A stretch of 64,000 nucleotides of DNA from Magnolia sinica (lineage: Eukaryota; Streptophyta; Magnoliopsida; Magnoliales; Magnoliaceae). This document shows positions 24,666-34,735 of this stretch, piece after piece. The notes beneath the pieces are model-generated. The model had not been told where the DNA came from and did no database searches. It was given only the letters and a program-made list of their open reading frames with translations. Made by a program: the position numbers and the translations under genes. Within the stretch, counting starts at the first letter, position 1. Every line of letters begins with the position of its first letter. The stretch is taken from assembly GCF_029962835.1 (NCBI RefSeq), contig NC_080578.1:49221001-49285000 (forward strand). Reading direction: 5' to 3'.

Positions 24666-24963
24666 CACATGTGTAGTGGATTTCAAAATCCACGGAAATC
24701 TTGCATGGGACCAAATGCAATTCCATGGGACTAAATGCAATTCCATCCTAGCCTTTTCATCCTCTCAAAATGCATGATGGAATTAGTGCAGGGTATTAGA
24801 TGGGATTAGGTGAGATAGAATTGCATTTGGTCTCATGCAATTCCATCATTTGGAGAGGATGAGAAAGGTCGGGATTAGGTGGGATGGAATTACATTTAGT
24901 CCATGGAATTGCATTTAGTCCCATCCACTATTTCCATGGATTTTAAAATCCACTACACATGTG
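24666..24963. mobile_element. hAT MITE at the hairpin apex
   Basis: A 282-bp element (24674-24955) has inverted ends TAGTGGATTTCAAAATCCA and, on the right, the reverse complement of TAGTGGATTTTAAAATCCA. It is flanked by the perfect 8-bp duplication CACATGTG (24666-24673, 24956-24963). Eight-base duplications and TAGTG-type ends are hAT hallmarks. The interior repeats GGATGGAATTGCATTTAGTC-like phrases in both orientations. It has no transposase. It landed exactly at the centre of the larger foldback MITE, whose apex sequence is the palindrome CACATGTG. Confidence 0.85.
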
Positions 24964-25266
24964 GGCCCCATATAATGCATGTGTTTATCCATGCTGTCCA
25001 TCCATATACATTGTTTACATGTGACATTCCGGTTATATATGTGTACAAGTGAGTGATATCTGTTGTGAATTTGGTCTTTTGATTACAATTCCATGGTCCA
25101 CCAAACATGAATTTGCTTAATTTAGCGTTTTTCTGTAACAAAAATTGGGATTAGATGGCTACAATACCTGATATTTCCAGACATGCAATCATTGTGGAAT
25201 AACAACGGTAATCCCATCTAAAATACAATTCAATACCATTCAATTCCAGGATCAAACACGCCATAA

Positions 25267-26040
25267 GGGACTATCGTTTCTACTCTAGGCAAGGGTAATT
25301 TAAGAATTTCCTGGTTAAAAGGCTCGTAGGGAGGTCTGAGTAATATTGAATTAATTAAGAGTCGCATGTAATTTTATTTTTGACAAGGAGCTTTGGGTAC
25401 TTTTGAAACAATACAAGGCCAGAGTAAAGACCGCCCTAAAATAAAATACTAAAATGCATGTACGGCGACGACGATCATCTCCGCGATTTCAGAAAAAAAA
25501 GAAAAGAAAATTAAAAAGAGTCGATCGTACATCTGAGCGGCAGATGAAAGAATCTAGCGTTTCAATTTCCTTTTCTCATCTCTGCATTTCTTGAAAATCT
25601 GCTTCTGCTTGCAGAGCTCTCGTTTCGATCAAAACGATGTAAGTTCCGATTTTCCTTCCTCCGAAAATTTAGGGTTTCTGTTTCAGATCTACGCTTGATG
25701 AATTCCTAGGGTTTTTTTTTTCTGATTCCAAAACTCCTCATCTTCATTCCACCATTGACGGATCCATAGGACCTGTGAATCGCGTTTTGCATGTATCTTC
25801 AGCTGACGCTGGGGTGATTTTAGTCAAACAGATGGTGTGGTGAGGGTTTGGCACGGTTTGCACATGAACATGGTCACTGTTTTCTGATCAGATGGTGAGA
25901 AAATGTCTTGATTGTGATCTACGTCTGGATTCGTGACGTGCCGTGGTTAGGGTTGTTGCGGGTGCTTTTGGTTGGATTCCGATGGCGATTGGGTAAGGAC
26001 ATTTTGAATTCAGTTTCATCTTCTGGAATTTGTTTTCGGC
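25267..26040 (+). promoter_or_regulatory. Putative promoter and intron-containing 5' leader of the trihelix gene
   Basis: This is the single-copy stretch between the end of the foldback MITE and the start codon. A pyrimidine-rich leader (25555-25625) precedes an excellent splice donor, GAT|GTAAGTTCC, at 25638/25639, suggesting a non-coding first exon. An acceptor before the start codon is likely, for example TTGAATTCAG|TTTC ending at 26013, but several AG sites compete (25819, 25830). No convincing TATA box was found. The upstream MITE ends about 370 bp before the donor, so it may form part of the distal promoter. Confidence 0.45.
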
Positions 26041-27390
26041 ATGGATGGGAATATGCCCGGCGGGAATATGATGTCTGGTCCCTACGGAGTGTTGGACCTA
26101 CATGGATCTTTGCATCCGCACCAGCATACGCAGCAACACTCTCATTCGCTTCACCAGCAGCACCTCCAAGATGGATTTCCTCTCTCGGTCGGGGCCCACA
26201 TCGTACACGATAGCGATCAACCATTGGCGGTGGTTGTTGGGCATCGAAGCTCCATGGGTGGTGATCGGGCCAAGAACTGTACGAGTGATGAGGATGAGCC
26301 GAGTTTTACAGAGGATGATGGTGGAGGGAAGGGGAAGAAGAACTCCCCATGGCAGCGGATGAAATGGACGGATCAGATGGTGCGGCTTCTGATCACTGTG
26401 GTTTCCTATATAGGTGAAGATGCGGCCCCCGATTGCGGGAGGAAAAGGCTCGTTTTGTTGCAGAAGAAGGGGAAGTGGAAGGCTGTGTCACGGGTCATGG
26501 CTGCAAAGGGTTGCTATGTTTCGCCGCAGCAGTGTGAAGACAAGTTCAACGATCTGAACAAACGGTACAAGCGCCTAACGGATGTTCTCGGTCGGGGCAC
26601 CTCTTGCAAGGTTGTTGAGAATCCTAACCTTTTGGACTCAATGCCCCACCTATCAGAGAAGGCAAAGGATGACGTTAGGAAGATCTTGAGCTCAAAGCAT
26701 CTGTTTTATGAAGAGATGTGCTCGTACCATAATGGAAATCGATTGCATTTATTGGATGACCCTTCTTTGCAGCAGTGTTTGCAGTCTGTTTTGGAAGGTA
26801 GGGATGTTCGGGAGCCGGGCAGGATTCCAAGGGACGAGAATGGGGGAAACGATCAAGATGAGGATGAAATTGACGATGAGGATGACGAAGGAGATGAAAA
26901 TATCAATCTTCATAGTGAAGATGGATTGGTTGGGCCAGGCCGTGTTCAGAAGCGAGTGAGGTTGCATCCCAATCTTGAAGAGGCAAACTTTTGGGCTGTG
27001 GCAAACTCTCATGAATGTAGCAAACGGCTGTGTTCCGAGAATCATGCGGTTGAGATGAATGAAAGCATGCAGAGGCAGTGGATAAGAAGCCGCACGTTGC
27101 AGCTGGAAGAACAAAAACTGAGCATTCAAGCGCAAGCAATAGAACTTGAGAGCCAGAGGTTCAAATGGCAGAGGTTCAGTCGAAAGAAAGAGAGGGAGTT
27201 AGACAAATTGAGGCTCGAGAATGAACGTATGAAGCTTGAAAATGAGCGTATGTTATTGGAATTAAGGAAAAAGGAGTTGGAAGTTGAGTATAACAGATCA
27301 GATGCTTTGTTGGCTTCGGGTTCTCATGCAATGGATAGGTTACAGAGGAGAGAGCAGAGCGAAATGGATAGGGGGGCGTGCATCAGGTGA
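26041..27390 (+). CDS. Trihelix (Myb/SANT-like) transcription factor
   Basis: This is an intact 449-residue nuclear DNA-binding protein, close from memory to plant trihelix proteins of the At1g21200/At3g10040 type. Residues 22-45 are His/Gln-rich. Residues 82-93 are the conserved acidic TSDEDEPSFTEDD stretch, and 95-102 are Lys-rich. The trihelix domain spans about 103-190, with aromatic anchors W104, W109 and W146 and the signature QQCEDKFNDLNKRYKRL (163-179). Residues 212-236 (VRKILSSKHLFYEEMCSYH) form a second conserved block. Residues 265-286 are very acidic. Residues 340-420 are a charged coiled coil, likely for dimerisation. The ATG at 26041 begins MDGNMPGG, as in relatives. The coding sequence is GC-richer than its surroundings and has no intron. 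The stop codon overlaps a consensus splice donor (CAG|GTGAGT), so an alternative C terminus is possible. The target genes are unknown. Confidence 0.9.
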   Translation: MDGNMPGGNMMSGPYGVLDLHGSLHPHQHTQQHSHSLHQQHLQDGFPLSVGAHIVHDSDQPLAVVVGHRSSMGGDRAKNCTSDEDEPSFTEDDGGGKGKKNSPWQRMKWTDQMVRLLITVVSYIGEDAAPDCGRKRLVLLQKKGKWKAVSRVMAAKGCYVSPQQCEDKFNDLNKRYKRLTDVLGRGTSCKVVENPNLLDSMPHLSEKAKDDVRKILSSKHLFYEEMCSYHNGNRLHLLDDPSLQQCLQSVLEGRDVREPGRIPRDENGGNDQDEDEIDDEDDEGDENINLHSEDGLVGPGRVQKRVRLHPNLEEANFWAVANSHECSKRLCSENHAVEMNESMQRQWIRSRTLQLEEQKLSIQAQAIELESQRFKWQRFSRKKERELDKLRLENERMKLENERMLLELRKKELEVEYNRSDALLASGSHAMDRLQRREQSEMDRGACIR

Positions 27391-28511
27391 GTTGGTACTT
27401 TGCAAGAGCTTGTCACCTTACTTGCGTAATGTTCCTTTTGCTTCATAAGCTTGCACAATGTTCCCTCCCCTCATTTCCACAGCTTGAGATTACTCGGTAG
27501 CTGTCTTTAATTGTGAGTATTATTTGGAGCTATATATATGGAACTTTGAGTGAGATAATGAGTTATTTCTCATAATTATTATTTCCTCTGCAAGATAAGC
27601 CAGTCACAGATGGGTCTCCAATCAGTTGGTGGTTATTGTGAGTAGCTGGCATTTGCACAGTCATAGTTCTAAGATATATTAGTCTCTCTGAAAATTGTAT
27701 TTTGATGTAGGTTGCTATTGTGTTGATTCGAGTTCCTCTTCTAACTCTTGGAGTTTCTTTGTGCTGCAAAACCTTGAAATGATATTGGTCATGTTGAAAT
27801 CCTTCCGCATGTTGTTCTTTTAGGATCTATTTACTTTAAATGAATTTCTTTGTTTTTGTTACCAGTGGAGAAGGTTCACAAACTGTTTCATGTTTTATTG
27901 CTAGTTTGATCCTACTGCAGACAATGATACATGAAATGATTTACAAGCATCAGGAAAATGGATGTGTACTAGCTGTCCTTGTAATGAGATCCCATTCTAA
28001 GTTTCTTTCGGCAATGGGAACCTGACCCGTTAGCTTGCATGTGCTGTCCGTTCTGTAAGTTCTCTAAATGTCACATTTTATGCTAATGATAAATTGATAA
28101 TTGTGCAAATCTGATTTCTAGAGTGTAAAATGTAAAGAGGAATGGTTGCTTACAATAGTTTGTTGGTTAACTCAATCTACAACCTTTTTTTTTTTTCACT
28201 TCATAATTTTTGTTTCCAATTTCAGCCTTGAAAATACATTTTTTGAAGGGTAAAATGGGTTGTAGGTTAGTATGTGATTATTCCTCAAATGTGATAACAA
28301 ATGTGTTGCTTCTTTTAACTATTAGTGGAAGCAATACAAACCAGACTGTTACTTTAATAATAATAGAAAAACAGCCATTCTTAACCTTCAAATGAAATAT
28401 ACATTGCACAAGGCACTAGACAACAGACTCAGGCCTACCATTTTGTCACTGATAGGATAGTGTTACATGGCATGGGCACATGGATCATATATACTTCTTT
28501 AGATGTATTGA
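27391..28511 (+). other. 3' flank / probable 3' UTR of the trihelix gene
   Basis: This is a single-copy, AT-rich, transcript-like sequence with no transposon signature. It may contain a 3' UTR intron: the donor CAG|GTGAGT lies at 27386/27387 and plausible acceptors at 27867 (TTACCAG|TGG) and 27920 (CTGCAG|AC). A short open stretch at 27840-28025 has no recognisable similarity. A poly-T run lies at 28186-28197. I see no second gene here. Confidence 0.45.
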
Positions 28512-29095
28512 TGCAGGACAACTAACCAACGCAACAAAAGCTCTAGAGTTGATGGGGAAGGAAGGATCGATTTATCCCTATATGCAGGGACCTCCTCGTG
28601 GGCAACCCTCACTTCGCATGGGTCCTCGAATCACATAGTTCCACAGTGGGCCCCACCTCATGGCCATTCTTCATCTCATAGACCCCACCTCGTGGGCCAC
28701 CTACCCTAGCATGAAGATACGGTGCATCTTTGGAATCACACCAAGATGCCTCCGCATCATCCACCTGTGCCGGTGAGGAGACTCAAACGTCGGGCTCCAC
28801 TCTGATACCATTTTGATGCAAGACAACTGACCAGTGTACCAAAAGCTCCAGAGTTGATGGGAAAGGACCGATTTATCCCTATATGTAGGCTCTCGGGCAA
28901 CCCCAGTTGAGACCTCCCTGTGGGCAACCCCCGCTTCAAACAAGTCCCCAAATCATATGGTCCCATAATGGGTCCCACCTCGTGTCCATTCTGCATCTCA
29001 CAGGCACCACCTCGTGGGCCACCCCACCCCAACATGAAGATACGGTGCATCTTTGGAATCACACTAAGATGCCCCTGCATCCTGTATTGTGCTAC
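28512..29095. repeat. Tandem duplication of a roughly 300-bp segment
   Basis: Two diverged direct copies begin GATGCAGGACAACTAACCA (28512) and GATGCAAGACAACTGACCA (28814). Both proceed through GAGTTGATGGG, TTATCCCTATATG, TCCCACCTCGTGG and end at ATACGGTGCATCTTTGG (28716 and 29039). Between them lies CACTCTGATACCATTTTGATGC, a phrase often seen at retroelement borders. Offsets of 302 at the start and 323 at the end show internal indels. The origin is probably a retroelement LTR fragment, but no TG...CA ends were fixed. Confidence 0.65.
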
Positions 29096-29417
29096 CAGGT
29101 ATAATGGGTACCTTTTGTTTTCATGTTTTGTAGGTTCTTAACTACCATAAGTTCATATTGTTGGTTAGAAATGGTCCTGCAGTATTGTTTGTTGGTCTCA
29201 CCATTCCATATGACTAGCTGCGAAAGTACAATTTGTGTAACATAGTGAATAAGTATGATGCCCACGCATGCTAGGATAAATGTTTGGCCTCTAGGTTTTT
29301 AATATTTGCACTTGATAGTGGGCTTCTTTTTTATGAAGACATGGTCTCATACTTAGGCTAGTGAAGAGGACAAACAAACCAACCTATTAAGAAGTTGTTA
29401 AGACCTCGGTTTCCTCT
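29096..29417. other. Non-coding spacer
   Basis: AT-rich single-copy-looking sequence. No gene, terminal repeat or RNA structure was recognised. Confidence 0.4.
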
Positions 29418-29787
29418 ATGTTCATCAGTGTTGTCATGTGCGACCACATATGCGCATATCCATATGCAAATTGCATATGCGATCATGGCACATGTGATCG
29501 CATATATCGCATATGCGAAAATATGTGATCGCATATGCAATGTATGCGATCGCATATAGCATATGCAGTCACATATTGGCCATGGCACATTGAATTTATT
29601 ATTATTATTATTTTTTTTTGCAAAAAAACAACATTTTGCCTATAAAAAGGCTTCAATTCAAAATCTCCTCCATTTGCAATATTCTCACTCCAAAACTCTC
29701 TCTCTCTCTTTCTCTTACATTTTTTAATTTCAAGTGGTCTTAAGTCTCTCTCTCTCTCTTGCATTTCCTACTTCCAAGTGATCTTAA

Positions 29788-29821
<34 letters not shown>

Positions 29822-30187
29822 TCCCTCTCTCTTGGAACTTGGAATATCAAGATTTAAGCACTTTCAAGTTTCAAGGAAGATAACTTGTTGATTTTCTACA
29901 ATAATAAATAAATAGATTGTTGATTTTGTTGTTACTTCTTGTTAACTATATTGTTAAATGTCGATGACTTGATGTTTAATTGATTTTATCTCTCTCAAAT
30001 GTATTTTAAATATGTAAAATTAATCATCTATTAACTTAGAGAAGTTCTTCATAGTTTCTTTTATATATATATTTACATTTTTTTTTTTTTTGAATTTTTC
30101 CCTATATATATTTAACTTTTCATTTTTTTTTTATAAAAAAATAAAAATATGCAGCTGCATGTGCGATTCGACAACATTGATGTTCAT
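29418..30187. mobile_element. Non-autonomous hAT element with GCGATCGC palindromes
   Basis: A 754-bp element (29426-30179) starts CAGTGTTGTCATGTGCGA and ends in the reverse complement of CAATGTTGTCGAATCGCACA. It is flanked by the exact 8-bp duplication ATGTTCAT (29418-29425, 30180-30187). Just inside the left end (29440-29575) is a dense set of CATATGCGATCGCATATG-type palindromes, probably subterminal transposase-binding repeats; a single CAGCTGCATGTGCGA copy lies inside the right end. The interior is microsatellite-like (CT and CA repeats at 29695-29825) and AT-rich. It has no transposase reading frame. Confidence 0.85.
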
Positions 30188-30580
30188 AGAAGGTGATGTC
30201 AAGCTCTAGCTTTCAATTATTAAGATAGTTCAAAAGAATATTGGAATTGAGGTTGCTTAATTTGGCGCTTTTTTTTTTTTGAAGAGGATGAATAATTTTA
30301 TTGAAATAGAAACTCAACATTGGCCAAGCAAACAAAATACAACTTAGCTAAAGAATTACAAGCCCAAAATGGGGCGAGATACATTGAAGTCCACATGATG
30401 CAAATCATGAGCCCATTTTGCCACGTCCTTCCTAATCTTCCAATAAAAATTTCTTTTAGAGCAAAGACTCTAAGAAGAAAACCATTGTCTTAGTTATTTA
30501 AAATTGTCTTTTCTTTTCTTTTATAACCATAAAAGCCTTTTCATTGACAAAATTATTATTATTATTATTATTATTATTTT
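30188..30580 (-). mobile_element. Probable 5'-truncated LINE 3' end
   Basis: A poly-T run at 30270-30282 followed by GAAGAGGATGAATAATTTTATTG reads, on the minus strand, as a LINE 3' UTR ending in poly-A. About 200 bases further in, sequence similar to a LINE tail is lost. It lies immediately downstream of the poly-A side of the larger LINE at 30581. No coding residues were recognised, so the call rests on the tail and orientation only. Confidence 0.35.
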
Positions 30581-30667
30581 TTGAGAGATAACTAAAGCTT
30601 TATTATAGAAAGAAGAAAAAGAGAACAAAAGGAGAAAGGATAGCTAATCCGCTAAGAGAGCGGATCG

Positions 30668-30931
30668 ACTAGTACCCAAAAAAGAAGAAAAATTACTACT
30701 CTGGAGATGAGTAATGGAAGAACTCCAATCTGCCATGAAAGAAATCACCCCAAGCACAATATTCTCCATCGGATTGGAGATACCATTAAAACATCTTGCA
30801 CTAGTACCCAAAAAAGAAGAAAAATTACAACTTTGGAGATGAGTAATGGAAGAACTCCAATCTGCCATGAAAGAAATCACCCTAAGCACAATATTCTCCA
30901 TCGGATTGGAGATACCATTAAAACATCTTGC
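30668..30931 (-). repeat. In-frame 132-bp tandem duplication in the LINE C terminus
   Basis: Two adjacent copies of 132 bases (starting ACTAGTACCCAAAAAAGAAG at 30668 and again at 30800) are over 95 percent identical. The unit is 44 codons and preserves the reading frame, so residues from ARCFNGISNPMENIVL to FSSFLGTS appear twice. It falls in the last part of ORF2 after the zf-RVT domain. High identity means the duplication is recent relative to the many frameshifts elsewhere. Confidence 0.85.
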
Positions 30932-33900
30932 ATTCCTTTCTTCCCACATTGCCCACCAAACTGCCAAGAGGGAAATTCTCTAGAGAATAGATCTTTGCTT
31001 TCCGCACCTAAGGCCATACCAAGCTTCAAGGAAGCTGCGGGTTGTGCTTGGAGATACCCAAAGGATGTTAAACCGGGAGAGGATGTGATTCTAGATCTGA
31101 TTGGAAAGTGAGCAGTGGATAAAAAGATGATCCACTGTTTCTTCATCAGCCATACTGCAGAGACAAATATTCGTGAGGTACATTCCCCTTTTCCTGAGGT
31201 TGTCAACTGTGAGAACCTTCTGTTTACCCACCAACCAACCGAAAGCAACTATCTTAGTAGGGACTTGAATCTTCTAAACTTGCTCGAACGAGTTCTCTTC
31301 CGCTGTCTGCATATCGCTGGAGAGGATGTTGTAAAACAATTTAACTGAAAAAATGCCTGTTTTTTCTGCCTACCAAAGAATCCCATCGTCACTAAGAAGG
31401 TCCAATTTGCTGTTTTGAATATGATTGAGAAAAGCAACAAACTCTCCAATCTCCTTGTCTCGAAGATTTCTTCTATAGTCTGAATTCCACACTTCTCCCC
31501 CAATGACTGAATAACACCCCTCCACTGTGATGGCTTTGTTAACGGCAAGACTATAAATTTGCGGAAAAGCATTTCTAAGTGGCTCGTCCCCCGTCCAAAT
31601 ATCGTCCCAAAAACGAGTGCGGTTGCCTTTACCAATTGCAAAGTGAATACTTTTTAGAACTTCTTTCATCAATAAAATATCTTTCCAAAGGGCTGAAGCT
31701 TTATAATTAGAGGAATCCTTTGTCCACCATCTCCGCCCCCGCCCCCCCTTCCCTTGAAGTACCGTATTTACTTTTGACTAGATTGTTCCAAAGAGCACCG
31801 CTCTCCTTTCCAAGTCTTCACATCCATTTGCGTAGGAGAGCCTGATTCATATTTTTGAGGTCTTTTATACCTGCCCCTCCCTTATCGATAAGATTGCAGA
31901 CCTCCTTTCAATTGACTAGATGAAATTTTTTCTTCTCTTCCTTTCCATGCCACAAAAAATCTTGTCTGAGTTTTTTTAAAGTTGCCAGAATCGAAGTTGG
32001 ACATTTAAAGAGAGACAAAGTAGAGGGGAAGATTTGATAGTGCTGCCTTGATGAGAGTTAGCCGGCCACCCAAGGAAAGATATCTACACTTCCATCTAGC
32101 TAGATACATTCCAAATCTTTTAATAAGCTTAACTCACATGCACTTTAGGGGCTTTCCTATGCATAAAGGAAGTCCAACAAAAGAAGTTGGGAGATGGCCC
32201 ACTGAACACCGAAAAATATCAGCATAGTTGTTGATTTCTTCTTCCTCCGTATTAATGCCAAATAATTTAGATTTAGCCATATTCACTCTCAAACCCGAAA
32301 CAGCTATGGTCCACAAATTACTCACTTTGGTCTGGTCTGCCTCACAAAATAGAAGTTTGTCATCCGTAAACTGAATATGGGAAATCAGATTAACCATCCC
32401 ATTCACTTTCAACCAGCTAAATAGACCTTCGTTTTGACCCTTAATCAACATCCTTGAAAGGGCCTCCCCAACTATAAGAAACAGAAAAGGGGATAGGGGA
32501 TCTCCTTGACGTAATCCTCTAGAACTTTTGAAGAAACCTTTTGGGGATCCGTTTATAAGGATTGAAAAAAACGCCGATCCCACACATTCTCCTATCCATC
32601 TTCTCCAAGAGTCACGAAACCCCATCCGCTTTAGCATATATTCCAGAAAACCCCAATCAACATGATCACATGCCTTTCCAATATCCGACTTACATATAAT
32701 ACCCTTAGATTTGGCTCTATGGTTTGAGTCCAAACATTCAAGAGCTATAAGTGCACTGACTACAATCTACCGACCCGGAATAAAAGCACTTTGATTATCA
32801 GAGATAAGAGCACCCATCACACTTTTTAGCAACGACGTTAAGAATTTTGCTAAAATTTTGTATGGGCCACCAAGTAAGCTGATCGGCCGGAAGTTCTTCA
32901 AGGAGTCCGCTCCCAGCCTCTTAGGAATAAGCGCTACAAAAGAGGCCCCTAAGGCTTTTGAAAGCTGCCCTCTATCATAGAATTCATACATGAAATCCAT
33001 GATATCCCCTTTTAACAAATCCTAAAAGCTTTGAAAGAAAAGAATTGGGAAACCATTTGGACCATGGGCCTTGTCCCCTCCCAACTCAATCACCGCCCTT
33101 TTCACCTCTTCTATCGTAAAAGGGGATTCAATAGCTTCCCGCTTCATCTTCGGATAATCTATCGACATGAAGATAATCCAACTTCGGCCTATTCCATTCT
33201 TCTTTAGTTAACAAATTGCTGAAATATTGAACAGCCTCTTCCGATATGGAGTCCTTGTCTTCAAGCCGAACCCCCTCCACCACTATATTTCTTATGTTAT
33301 TGGCCTTGGCACGCGCACTAGCTATTGCATGGAAAAATTTCGTATTCTTATCCCCTTCCCTTATCCATTTTGAGCGTGATTTTTGTCTCCACGATGTTTC
33401 ATCTTCCAACACCCTTCTCGAATATTTTTGAATTAACTCAATTCTTCTTTGTCCGGATTCCGCTGATGACACTCCATCTTGCATTTCGCGATCAATCGCC
33501 TGAAGGTTCCTTATGATAGAATTTGTTTCCTCTTCTCTATTACGCAAGTTTGATATTTTCCAAATCTTTAGCTTTTCTTTTAGTAATTTCAATTTATAGC
33601 ACAGTCTATACCCAACATATCTTTCAACTCTGAAATTTGTCCACCAATATGATATTTTCTGATGGAAACCTTCAATTTGCAACCATGAGATATCAAATCT
33701 AAACGGTTTTGGACCCCAATTCTGTTCATCCACTACTAGGATAAGGGGGCTGTGATCCGACATAGGATTTCGAAGGGTAGACTGTGAAAGTAGTAGGAGG
33801 AACATTTCCAACCAATATGGCGAAATAAAAAAATCTGTCCAACCTGGACATAGAAAAATTCAGATCGTCCCAGAACTCAGATCTTCTAGAATCCTGGTTG

Positions 33901-34233
33901 GGCCCATAGATAGAAGTAATGAGATGTGAGAAATCGGAGGTGTCTTTCAGAATAAAGTTAGACAGAAAACATTCCATTCCAGCTATCAATAAGAGACCAG
34001 CGAGAGGATTTCCAAGCGATTAGGATACCTCCGGAACTGCTAATAGAGTCCAACGCTTTCAAGCAAACATTTTTAACACTCCGGAGGGAGCTCATCAGCT
34101 TGTCACTGAATGTGGTCACCTTAGTTTCCTGAAGACAGATTACCTCTGCATTGCTTCTTCCAATGATGTCTTTGATTAATCTCCACTTTTGCTTTGGACC
34201 CAGACCTCTAATATTCCAACCGAAAACTTTCAT
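30690..34233 (-). pseudogene. LINE copy A ORF2 (endonuclease-RT), broken
   Basis: This encodes the LINE replication protein. From the ATG at 34233 an apurinic-type endonuclease begins MKVFGWNIRGLG with the catalytic-site motif LQETK (34115-34130) and continues in shifted frames to about 33700. An RT thumb/linker region (33128-33811) is followed by RT with LIPKR and FRPISLL (32900-32960), the SRGLRQGDPLSPFLF block (32460-32530) and a catalytic box FTDD at 32359-32370, where the family norm is FADD. A TAG at the INGR/ALIALE junction (near 32766) and several frameshifts interrupt it. The C terminus has the zf-RVT region and WWAMWEERNARCFN (30930-30970). It is unable to encode a full protein. Confidence 0.85.
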
Positions 34234-34735
34234 TTCGGAATTGATCTTCCTTGTAGGACCTGAGTCCTGCTTAGATGCTCGGACGAGGAAGTAGAAAAGG
34301 GGTTCTGTATTAGACTGTGTAATTCCTTATTGCTGTTGCACCTTAGAGGGGGTTTCTTGGGGGATCTTGTGTGCTGTAGAGGTCGGCCGCGCTCCTCGAT
34401 GCAGTGGAATAAAACTAGGTAGTCTTCTGGGAGATCACCAAATGAGGCTCCTATTGATCTACCAACGTGGCTCGTAGCGTCCCTAATCTATTTCTTCTTC
34501 TAAATAGTTTCGACCAATTTCTCCCTTTAATCTACTTTTCCATTCTTTCCCTGAGATCACCTCCCTGCTCTTCATGTGATAAACCCAGCTTGACCTATAG
34601 AGGTTCCACCTCTATAACTCCTTTGTTTATTCCTTCCTTAAAGAGTTCTGCTACTGTGAAATCTGACATTGGATCTGAAGAAGATATAGGTTGGGATGAC
34701 GGAGATACAACAAATATTGCGTTTTTGGCAGTCCA

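Larger units (their letters stand above)
10771..25263. mobile_element. Foldback Tourist-like MITE, split by nested insertions
   Basis: The left end reads GGGCGTGTTTGGTAA and the right end in reverse complement reads TGGCGTGTTTGATCC. Both are flanked by the 3-bp duplication TAA (10768-10770 and 25264-25266), as expected for PIF/Harbinger-type MITEs. The two arms are long inverted repeats. The left arm (10771-11009 plus 24591-24665) pairs with the right arm (24964-25263) along nearly its whole length, including CATGGTCCACCAAACATG, CACTTGTACA and TCACATGTAAAC blocks. Its own sequence is about 620 bp. An LTR element sits in the left arm at 11010-24585 and a hAT MITE sits at the apex at 24674-24955. 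It has no transposase. Confidence 0.85.

Noticed and set aside
25919-26224. 101-codon minus-strand frame and other frames overlapping the trihelix gene
   Set aside because: Antisense or shifted-frame shadows of the 449-codon gene; no recognisable domain.
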